DNA of 64,000 nt from Thermococcus sp. LS1 (GTDB taxonomy: Archaea > Methanobacteriota_B > Thermococci > Thermococcales > Thermococcaceae). Below, piece by piece: positions 53,824-60,789 of the stretch. Below the pieces are notes generated by a model. The model was not told the DNA's origin and ran no database searches. It was given only the letters and a program-made list of their open reading frames with translations. How positions within the stretch are numbered: position 1 is the first letter of the stretch; each line of letters begins with the position of its first letter. The translations under genes and the position numbers were made by a program. Where the stretch lies: assembly GCF_012027395.1 (NCBI RefSeq), contig NZ_SNUJ01000004.1, positions 62,001 to 126,000 on the forward strand. Direction: 5' to 3'.

Positions 53824-55158
53824 ATGTTCGTTAGGTGTCCCTCCTGCGGGAGGCTCTATTCTTCTCTTATTCCCCCCACGTGCTCCTGCGGCGAGCCACT
53901 TAGGATAGCCTACGACTACGAGAATGTTGATGTGTCAAGATGGCGAAACAGGGATAAGGGCGTCTGGCGCTACAGGGAGCTTCTGCCAGACGTTAATGAG
54001 ATTATCAGCCTCCACGAGGGTGGAACGCCTCTTCTTAGGGCCAAACTTGGCGAGGAACTCGGACTAAACGTCTTCATCAAGGATGAAACGAGGAACCCGA
54101 CCGGCTCCTTCAGGGACAGGCTAATCACGGTTGCCGTTTCCTATGGCCTGCCCCACGCTGAGAACGGTTTCGTCGTCGCCAGCAACGGGAACGCGGCGGC
54201 TTCCCTGGCGGCCTATGCAGCCAGAGCTGGCAAAGAGGCCTACACGGTAGTCCCCAAGCTCATAGAGAAGTGCAAGCTAACTCAGATTGCTGCCTTTGGG
54301 GCCAAAATCATACGCTACGGCGAGAGCGTTGACGAGGGCATAAGCTACGCTGAGGGGCTGGCCGAGGGTAAGGGCCTGTACAACGTCACTCCCGAGAGCA
54401 ACCTGATTGGCCTCGAGGGCCAGAAAACGGTGGCCTTCGAGCTCTGGGAGGAGCTCAACCCTACTCACGTGATAGTGCCCACTGGAAGCGGCAGCAACCT
54501 TTACAGCATCTACAAAGGTTTTAGGGAGCTCCTGGAGATTGGTGCAATCGATGAGATGCCCAAGCTTATAGCGGTTCAAACTGAGAGGTGTTCCCCTATA
54601 GCAAGCGAGGTTCTCGGCGTTGAGCCTAAGGCCGAGCCCACCAAAGCTCTGGCCCTCTACGTCAAGAACCCCCTCACAAAGGAGCTCGCCCTTGAGGCTA
54701 TACGGGAGACGGACGGAACTGCAGTCCTCGTTGGGGAGGACGAGCTTGATTTGGGCGAGAGGCTCCTCGCGAAGGAGGGTATCTTTGCCGAGTACGCTTC
54801 AGTGGTAATAGTCCCGGCGCTCCTCAAGCTCGCCGAGGAGGGCTACTTTGAGAGGGACGACAGAATAGCCCTAATCGTGACGAGCTCCGGATTGAAGGGC
54901 CACTACTCGGAGAGCAGGGAAAAGTTCGCCCTTGGAGGAACCAAGCTCAAAATCCTAAAGCTGCTCGGCGAAAGGAGCATGTATGGCTACGAGATATGGG
55001 AAGCACTGGAGAAGCCGCTCAAGTATCAGGCCGTTTATCAGCACCTGCGCGAGCTCGAAAGCCTCGGTCTCATAGAGGAATCCCATAGGAAGGGACGGCG
55101 CGTGTACTACGGGCTCACGGAGAAGGGTAGAAAGTTCCTCGAGACGCTCTCTGCCTAA
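53824..55158 (+). CDS. threonine-synthase-like pseudoenzyme fused to a winged-helix domain
   Basis: The 444-residue protein has a zinc ribbon (CPSCG...CSCG), then a fold-type II PLP domain, then a winged helix. Most threonine synthase motifs are kept: VASNGNAAASLAAYAA, VPTGSGSNLYSIYKG and VTSSGLKGH. The Schiff-base lysine, however, is replaced: NPTGSFRDR has Arg97 (codon AGG) where the lysine should be. Residues 368-444 form a PadR/ArsR-like DNA-binding domain (MYGYEIWEAL, YQAVYQHLRELESLGLI, GRRVYYGLTEKG). A non-catalytic, ligand-sensing regulator is inferred. It starts 5 nt after fttA; ATG 53818 is also possible. Confidence 0.85.
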   Translation: MFVRCPSCGRLYSSLIPPTCSCGEPLRIAYDYENVDVSRWRNRDKGVWRYRELLPDVNEIISLHEGGTPLLRAKLGEELGLNVFIKDETRNPTGSFRDRLITVAVSYGLPHAENGFVVASNGNAAASLAAYAARAGKEAYTVVPKLIEKCKLTQIAAFGAKIIRYGESVDEGISYAEGLAEGKGLYNVTPESNLIGLEGQKTVAFELWEELNPTHVIVPTGSGSNLYSIYKGFRELLEIGAIDEMPKLIAVQTERCSPIASEVLGVEPKAEPTKALALYVKNPLTKELALEAIRETDGTAVLVGEDELDLGERLLAKEGIFAEYASVVIVPALLKLAEEGYFERDDRIALIVTSSGLKGHYSESREKFALGGTKLKILKLLGERSMYGYEIWEALEKPLKYQAVYQHLRELESLGLIEESHRKGRRVYYGLTEKGRKFLETLSA

Positions 55159-55206
55159 CGGAAAGGTTTTAAAACATCTTTTAAAAGCTAACCGTAGGTG
55201 AAGAAT

Positions 55207-55551
55207 GTGAAGCTGGCAATTGAGCATAAGTTTTCACTGTCCGTGTATCTATGGGGACTGATCACCGGATTAATCAGCGGAATAGCGGCGACTAAGGTTC
55301 AGTACGGCTGGCTGCTCGGCATCGCGCTATACTTCGTCATCGACAAGTTCGTGCTGGCTCTAATAAAGGAGTTGCCGCCAGAGATAGAGGACGAGCGCAT
55401 GATTCTGAAGAAGGCCTTCTGGAGCTGGTTCCTGTTCTGGCTCTACTTCACCATGCTCAGCTACACACTCATGATAAACTTCCAGCCTCAGTTCTACTCA
55501 AACCAGAGCCTGCTGTATCAACTCACGCAGAACGGAACGGTAGCGGGGTGA
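55207..55551 (+). CDS. small membrane protein, EMC6-like
   Basis: The 114 residues contain about three hydrophobic segments (LWGLITGLISGIAATKV, WLLGIALYFVIDKFVLALI, FWSWFLFWLYFTMLSYTLMI). This resembles archaeal EMC6-like proteins thought to aid membrane protein insertion; the match is from memory. The start is GTG 55207, with AGGTGA 7 nt upstream; GTG 55198 is an alternative. It ends 4 nt before rpiA. Confidence 0.6.
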   Translation: MKLAIEHKFSLSVYLWGLITGLISGIAATKVQYGWLLGIALYFVIDKFVLALIKELPPEIEDERMILKKAFWSWFLFWLYFTMLSYTLMINFQPQFYSNQSLLYQLTQNGTVAG

Positions 55552-55555
55552 GCGT

Positions 55556-56239
55556 ATGGAAGAACTGAAAAGAGCCGTCGCGAAGGAGGCCCTGAAGTTC
55601 ATCGAGGATGACATGGTAGTGGGCCTCGGCACGGGCTCAACGACCGCCTATTTCATCGAGTACCTCGGCAAGCTCATCATGGAGGAGGAGCTTGAGGACG
55701 TCTACGGTGTTCCAACCTCTTATCAGGCAAGGCTTCTCGCTCTCGAGTACGGCGTTCCGGTTCTCGGCCTCGACGAGGTCGATGCCATAGACATAGCCGT
55801 CGACGGGGCCGACGAGGTAGATCCGCACCTCAATCTCATCAAGGGGCGCGGCGCCGCTCTGACGATGGAGAAAATCATCGAGTACCGCGCCGGAACCTTC
55901 CTCGTCCTCGTTGATGAGAGCAAGCTAGTTGAGAGGCTCGGCCAGAAGATGCCGGTCCCCATAGAGGTTATTCCGGCAGCCTGGCGCGCGATAGCCGAAG
56001 AACTTGAGGTCTTCAACGCCACAGCCGAACTGAGGATGGGGAGCAAAAAGGACGGTCCGGTCGTTACCGAGAACGGCAACTTCATCCTCGACGCAAGGTT
56101 CCACAGGATAGACGACCCCCTTGACCTCGAGATAGAGCTCAACAACATTCCAGGCGTTGTCGAGAACGGCATCTTTGCTGACATAGCTGACATCGTCCTC
56201 GTCGGTACGAGAGAGGGAGTTAAGAGGATGGAGCGCTGA
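55556..56239 (+). CDS. rpiA: ribose-5-phosphate isomerase A
   Basis: This enzyme interconverts ribose-5-phosphate and ribulose-5-phosphate, supplying ribose for nucleotides. The 227-residue protein shows GLGTGSTTAYFI, the active-site DGADEVDP with LIKGRGAALTMEKI, and the catalytic segment VDESKLVERLG. The start follows the membrane protein stop by 4 nt, with GGGGTGAGC as ribosome site. Confidence 0.95.
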   Translation: MEELKRAVAKEALKFIEDDMVVGLGTGSTTAYFIEYLGKLIMEEELEDVYGVPTSYQARLLALEYGVPVLGLDEVDAIDIAVDGADEVDPHLNLIKGRGAALTMEKIIEYRAGTFLVLVDESKLVERLGQKMPVPIEVIPAAWRAIAEELEVFNATAELRMGSKKDGPVVTENGNFILDARFHRIDDPLDLEIELNNIPGVVENGIFADIADIVLVGTREGVKRMER

Positions 56240-56370
56240 ATTCAATTCTTCGATTTTTGTCCTTTCTATGCATCTCTTCTATGTTGGCCTTCTGTGAATG
56301 ATCTGGACTGTTAAGTGCACAAAACCTTGTGGTTCAGCATTTCAGAAGCAGTTAGAATCTTTCCGCCAGC

Positions 56371-56460
56371 GCTTCGTGAGAAGCGAAGCTTCCCGACGTG
56401 TTGAGACGCAGTCTCAACATGCGAAGCAAAGCAAACTTTACACTGCAAAGTTTGATCAAA
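56371..56460. repeat. cluster of three adjacent inverted repeats
   Basis: GCTTC-GTGA-GAAGC occupies 56371-56384, and GTTGAGAC-GCA-GTCTCAAC (8 bp perfect stem) occupies 56400-56418. CAAACTTT with CAAAGTTTG (56432-56454) is followed by the palindrome TTTGATCAAA (56451-56460). The last resembles the tRNA-downstream hairpins. No gene is supported between rpiA and tRNA-Leu (56240-56713). Confidence 0.55.
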
Positions 56461-56656
56461 GTTTTAAACTCCCTCAAAACTTGCTGGAAGAGTTTGTATA
56501 TCTTTCTAAAAGTGGCAAATCACAAATTGGTTTCTTGTTGAGCATTGGGATCTTCTAAGTTGTTTCTATTTTCTCTTGGCCCCCTCTGGGCGCCATGTTG
56601 GAGCGAAACACTGTAGGACCGTCTGATAACGAACAAACCACATGAGAATCGAGGAA

Positions 56657-56713
56657 TCTAAAAGAAACATACCAACTTTGATCAAACTTTTGTTCGGCAA
56701 AAGTTTGTTAGAA
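56657..56713 (-). repeat. tRNA-downstream hairpin element, copy B (perfect)
   Basis: Immediately 3' of tRNA-Leu, CAAACTTTTG (56683-56692) and CAAAAGTTTG (56698-56707) form a perfect 10 bp stem with the loop TTCGG on the plus strand. The palindrome TTTGATCAAA overlaps the left arm. It shares sequence with the tRNA-Arg(CCT) and tRNA-Gly flanks. Confidence 0.65.
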
Positions 56714-56801
56714 TGGTGCGGGGGCGGGGATTTGAACCCCGGAACCCCTACGGGAGTGGATCTTGAGTCCACCGCCTTTGACCAGGCTCGGCAACCCCCG
56801 C
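56714..56801 (-). tRNA. tRNA-Leu (anticodon CAA)
   Basis: The minus strand begins GCGGGGG and ends CCCCCGC, discriminator A and encoded CCA. The anticodon stem GTGGA/TCCAC holds the loop CTCAAGA, so the anticodon is CAA (UUG). A long variable arm identifies a class II tRNA. A TATA (GTTAAATTTATAAG) lies about 40 nt upstream. Confidence 0.96.
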
Positions 56802-56894
56802 GCACTGCGGGTCAGAAGGAATAATCAGGAGCGAACTTATAAATTTAACGTAGGTCGTGCATCCTGGAAAATCGAGAAAGGAAAGAAACGCACC

Positions 56895-57563
56895 TCAGAC
56901 CTTAATCGGCGCTCCAAATGCTCTGTCTCCAGCATCGCCAAGGCCCGGCAGGATGTAGCCCTTTTCGTTGAGCTCCCTGTCTATCGCCGCGACGAACATC
57001 TCCACGTCGGGGTGAGCTTCCTTTATCCTGCTTATTCCCTCCGGAGCCGCAAGGACACCAACGATGACATAGCGCTTGGCCTTCCCGTACTTCTTGACCT
57101 CATCGAGAACCTTAATCAGCGTCGAACCCGTCGCTATCATTGGGTCGGCTATGATGACTGTATCTTTCTCCGTTATCTGGGGTACCTTAACGTACTTCAT
57201 TTCTATTTCGAACTTCGGAGCCTTACCGCGGGAGGCCGAGACTATTCCCACGCGGGCGTGGTCGAGAACCTTAATGAGCCCTTCCATAAGAGGTATTGCC
57301 GCCCTCAAAACGGTTATTATGACAACGTTGCGCCTGTCAGTGATGAGGATTCCGTCGGTCTCTTCGAGGGGCGTCTTTATCCTGATTCTCTCGGTCTCCA
57401 TTGTCTTGGTTATCTCGTAGGCCATGTATCTGCCAAGCTTGACAAGACCCTTCCTGAAGGCTATCGGACCTGTGCTCTCGTCTCTTAACTCAGTCAAAAT
57501 CTCCATAATGAATGGGGAGTCCTCAAAAGAGTAGACACCTTCCCAGCGTTCGTCCCTGATCAT
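56895..57563 (-). CDS. upp: uracil phosphoribosyltransferase
   Basis: This enzyme joins uracil and PRPP to give UMP in pyrimidine salvage, and could use uracil from the uridine phosphorylase at 10683-11519. The 222-residue protein has the PRPP loop [14 protein letters not shown] and the uracil-binding [19 protein letters not shown] at 57563 follows TTGGTGATGGC; upstream in-frame codons to 57671 are unlike the family. A TATA-like CTAATAAAC lies at 57604-57596. Confidence 0.94.
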   Translation of the reverse strand: MIRDERWEGVYSFEDSPFIMEILTELRDESTGPIAFRKGLVKLGRYMAYEITKTMETERIRIKTPLEETDGILITDRRNVVIITVLRAAIPLMEGLIKVLDHARVGIVSASRGKAPKFEIEMKYVKVPQITEKDTVIIADPMIATGSTLIKVLDEVKKYGKAKRYVIVGVLAAPEGISRIKEAHPDVEMFVAAIDRELNEKGYILPGLGDAGDRAFGAPIKV

Positions 57564-57698
57564 GCCATCACCAAAAGGGGGTTGGGGAGGGGGTTTATTA
57601 GTCTGACCCTTGATTTGAGCCGCTGATTGCACCCCTGATTTTAGGTTCGAATTTTTACTTAGAATTTCCAAGAAAGTTTTAAAAAATTATCGGTTCTT

Positions 57699-57728
57699 AC
57701 TCGTGAAAGCAGGAAACTTTTCACGAGT
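57699..57728. promoter_or_regulatory. perfect 10 bp inverted repeat between MATE and upp genes
   Basis: ACTCGTGAAA (57699-57708) and TTTCACGAGT (57719-57728) are perfect complements with a 10 nt loop. The element lies about 135 bp upstream of upp and 55 bp downstream of the MATE stop, both on the minus strand. It could be a terminator-like hairpin for the MATE transcript or a dyad operator. Confidence 0.45.
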
Positions 57729-57781
57729 ATCTTTACTTAACGACTTTTCAGGCTCTGCCTTTTGGGAGCAAAATGGGGAGA

Positions 57782-59206
57782 TTACCATCTTTCAATTATC
57801 CTTTTCATCCATGTGCCCCGCACGAACCATACTAATGCAACGCCGGCGGCTATGAAGTTACTCAAGCCCATACCAAAGAAAACGCCCTTGCTGGTGAAGT
57901 TGAAGAGCTCGGCAAGGGGTATCGTGAGCCCGAGTATTGTTATCGCCGGTATATATCCAAAAGCGTAGCTGAGAGGTATCCTGAGTCCCCAGAGACGCAG
58001 TATGCTCAGCGTCATGCTCTTTTTGGTATGGCCCGCACTCCTAAAGACGTTGGTCACGACGACAAAGATGCCGTTGAAGAACGGGACTGAGATGAGGAAG
58101 TACTTGAGCACTATCGCGCTTTCCCCTATCACGGCAGGATCATCGAGGAAGATGCGGAAAATCTCCTCCCGGAAGATCCCTATGAGGAGGACTGAAAGCG
58201 AGGCTATCGCGAAGTTCACCATCATCGTCCTTTCGGCTATCTTCTTGGCCCTCTCGTACTGCTCCGCACCGACGTTCTGGGCAACCATTGTGCCCATTCC
58301 CATTCCTATTCCCCTGGCTATGCTCGTGAGGACGTTCACGAGACGGGTGGTGATTATGTAGGCAGCGTAAGCCACATCACCGAAGCCAAATATAATCCTC
58401 GTCAGGACTACGAAGCCAAAATTGTTTGCCGACTGTCCGACGCTCGAGGGTAGCCCTATGCGGAATATCTTGCCGTAGAACTCCAGATCGGGCTTGAGGG
58501 TTTCAAGCGTCAGGTGGACCCCAACCCTACCGCTGAAGAGGAGGTAAGCCCCAATGAGTGAGCCAACGCTGTTGGCCGTTATCGTTGCCAGGGCGGCTCC
58601 CTTTATCCCCATCTCCGGAAGGCCGAGCCAGCCGAAGATAAGTATCGGATCAAGGATTATGTTAATGGCCACCGTTAAAAGATTGAGCTTCATTGGCGTT
58701 TTGGTGTCACCAACCGCCCTCAGGAGGAAGCTGAAGGCGAAGCTGGTGAAGGCAAAGGGTATGCCAAGGAAAATTATTCGGGTGTAGGCCAGGGCGTAGG
58801 GATAGACGCTCTCCGAGACCTTCATGAAATGAAGCGCATGGGGGGTCACGAAGTAGCCGAATACGCCAACGATTGTCGCAAATATGAGGACAAGGGAGTA
58901 GAGCGAGCCAGCTGCCTTGTTGGCCCTGTCGTACCTTCCAGCTCCAACGTACTGGCCGACCAGAGCAAAGCCGGCAGTTGCAAAGCCCATGCCTAAAGCC
59001 ATGAGAGTCCCTATCATTGGCCATGCCGTTCCAGGGGCTGAAAGTTCTGCTCTTCCAAGCTTGCCGAGCCAGAAGGTGTCCGTGAGATTGTAAAGAACCT
59101 GCACTAAGTTGTTGATTATGAGCGGAAGCGAGAGAGACAGAAGCGTCTTCTCAATGGGCCCGTGGAGAATTTCCTCGCGCATCCTCTGAACTTTGGAGTC
59201 CCTCAT
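57782..59206 (-). CDS. MATE-family multidrug/sodium exporter (copy 1)
   Basis: The 474-residue protein has about twelve membrane helices. Its MATE motifs include PLIINNLVQVLYNLTDTFWLGKLG at the N-terminus, a GxxFAxxGF-type loop and NVFRSAGHTKKSM in the second half. These transporters export cationic compounds in exchange for sodium or protons; the substrate is unknown. ATG 59206 lacks a strong Shine-Dalgarno. It lies downstream of a paralogue on the same strand, with a 39 nt gap. Confidence 0.9.
   Translation of the reverse strand: MRDSKVQRMREEILHGPIEKTLLSLSLPLIINNLVQVLYNLTDTFWLGKLGRAELSAPGTAWPMIGTLMALGMGFATAGFALVGQYVGAGRYDRANKAAGSLYSLVLIFATIVGVFGYFVTPHALHFMKVSESVYPYALAYTRIIFLGIPFAFTSFAFSFLLRAVGDTKTPMKLNLLTVAINIILDPILIFGWLGLPEMGIKGAALATITANSVGSLIGAYLLFSGRVGVHLTLETLKPDLEFYGKIFRIGLPSSVGQSANNFGFVVLTRIIFGFGDVAYAAYIITTRLVNVLTSIARGIGMGMGTMVAQNVGAEQYERAKKIAERTMMVNFAIASLSVLLIGIFREEIFRIFLDDPAVIGESAIVLKYFLISVPFFNGIFVVVTNVFRSAGHTKKSMTLSILRLWGLRIPLSYAFGYIPAITILGLTIPLAELFNFTSKGVFFGMGLSNFIAAGVALVWFVRGTWMKRIIERW
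59058..59125 (-). repeat. 68 bp segment identical between the two MATE genes (copy 1)
   Basis: Positions 59058-59125 are identical to 60474-60541 over 68 bp. They cover the codons for the conserved NNLVQVLYNLTDTFWLGKL segment. Flanking codons diverge sharply although the amino acids stay similar, which suggests gene conversion. Confidence 0.8.
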
Positions 59207-59245
59207 ATTCAATCAGACGGCAATCGAAACGCTGATATAAAAGGG

Positions 59246-60631
59246 TTATGGTGCTTTTTCTATTATCTTTCTCATCCAGCTCCCCCGGAGGAACCAGGCG
59301 AGAGCGAACAGTGCGCTGAGGATGTTACTCAGCCCCATACCAAGCCAGACGCCGATGGTGTCATTCAGGAACAGTCCGAGACCGTAAGCGAGGGGAATTC
59401 TCAGGATCCAGAGCCTTATCATGCCAAGCACCATGGCCTTCTTAGTGTGGCCGGCGCTCTGGAAGACGTTGCTTACCGCGGAGAGTATGCCGAAAAAGGG
59501 CAGTGAGACCGCGAAGTACTTCACGAACTTGACGCTCTCCGCTAAAACTTCTGGGTCCTTTATGAAGAAGCCGAATATCTGCGGCCTGAAAACGATGACT
59601 ATGGCCGTTCCAGCGCTCAGGATCATGAAGTTGATGAGCATCGCTTTTTCGGCTATCTTCTTGGCCCTCTTGTACTTCTCTGCCCCAACGTTCTGACCTA
59701 CCATCGTACCCATGGCCTGGCTTATGCCGTTGGCAAAGGCGAACATGAAGTTGATCAGCCTGTTGGCTATGCTGTACGTTGCGAAGGCTACAGTTCCGTA
59801 ACCGTATATAATCCTTGTAAGCACAACGAAGCCTAGGGCATCCGTGGAGAAGCCGACACTTGACGGAATGCCTACCCTGAAGATACGCTTGTAGAAGTCC
59901 CAGTTTGGCTTCAGGTTCTCCAGCGTTAGGTGGATTCCAACCTTGTCCTTGAAGAGCAGGTAGCCGCCTATGAGCGAACCGATGCTGTTTGAGACCATCG
60001 TAGCTACAGCCGCTCCGACGACGCCCAGCTCCGGAAAGCCAAGCCAGCCGAAGATCAGAAACGGGTCTAGGACTATGTTAAGGAAGACCGTGAATGCGTT
60101 TATCTTCATCGGCGTCTTAGTGTCTCCTATAGCCCTCAGGAGGAAGTTGAAAGCGAAGAGCGTAAAGGAGAATGGTATCCCGATGAAGACTATCCTCGTG
60201 TAGCTCAGGGCATAGTCATAAACCTCAGGCGTGACGTTCATAAAATCCATCGCCAGAGGCGCTATCAGAACACCGACGACAGCTACAATTGCGGAGAATA
60301 TCATCATGAGGGAGTAAAGTGAGCCGGCCGCCCTGTTTGCTTCGTCGTACCTCTTGGCTCCCACGTACTGGCTCACGAAGGCGAAGCCTGCTATTGCAAA
60401 GCCCATCCCTATACTCATAAAGAACCACACGAGGGGCCACGCGGTCCCCGGTGCAGAGAGCTCTTCCCTGCCGAGCTTGCCGAGCCAGAAGGTGTCCGTG
60501 AGATTGTAAAGAACCTGCACTAAGTTGTTGATTATGAGCGGGGAAGCTAACTTGATGAGGGTCTTCTCCACGTGTCCCTCGACGATTTGCTGCCTCATCG
60601 CATCTATTTTGTCCCTTCTGTCGCCGTCCAT
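59246..60631 (-). CDS. MATE-family multidrug/sodium exporter (copy 2)
   Basis: This 461-residue paralogue of the adjacent gene has the same N-terminal motif (PLIINNLVQVLYNLTDTFWLG) and twelve predicted helices. ATG 60631 follows TTTGATTGGC; an in-frame start at 60640 is possible. The two proteins are similar along their length and arose by tandem duplication. The first gene in the transcript is this one. Confidence 0.9.
   Translation of the reverse strand: MDGDRRDKIDAMRQQIVEGHVEKTLIKLASPLIINNLVQVLYNLTDTFWLGKLGREELSAPGTAWPLVWFFMSIGMGFAIAGFAFVSQYVGAKRYDEANRAAGSLYSLMMIFSAIVAVVGVLIAPLAMDFMNVTPEVYDYALSYTRIVFIGIPFSFTLFAFNFLLRAIGDTKTPMKINAFTVFLNIVLDPFLIFGWLGFPELGVVGAAVATMVSNSIGSLIGGYLLFKDKVGIHLTLENLKPNWDFYKRIFRVGIPSSVGFSTDALGFVVLTRIIYGYGTVAFATYSIANRLINFMFAFANGISQAMGTMVGQNVGAEKYKRAKKIAEKAMLINFMILSAGTAIVIVFRPQIFGFFIKDPEVLAESVKFVKYFAVSLPFFGILSAVSNVFQSAGHTKKAMVLGMIRLWILRIPLAYGLGLFLNDTIGVWLGMGLSNILSALFALAWFLRGSWMRKIIEKAP
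60474..60541 (-). repeat. 68 bp segment identical between the two MATE genes (copy 2)
   Basis: This is the partner of 59058-59125, identical at all 68 positions by eye, and lies at the corresponding place in the paralogous gene. Confidence 0.8.
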
Positions 60632-60789
60632 GCCAATCAAATGAATGTCGAAACGCTAATATAAAAGCCTTGCCGTGGATAAAGAATCCATTTCTGTTTT
60701 TCGGAAAACCGGAGAATGCGTTAAGTCACAGGAGATAGAAATCAAAGGAGATAGAAAAGAAGGAAGCGCGGAGCGCTGCTCGAAGAGGT

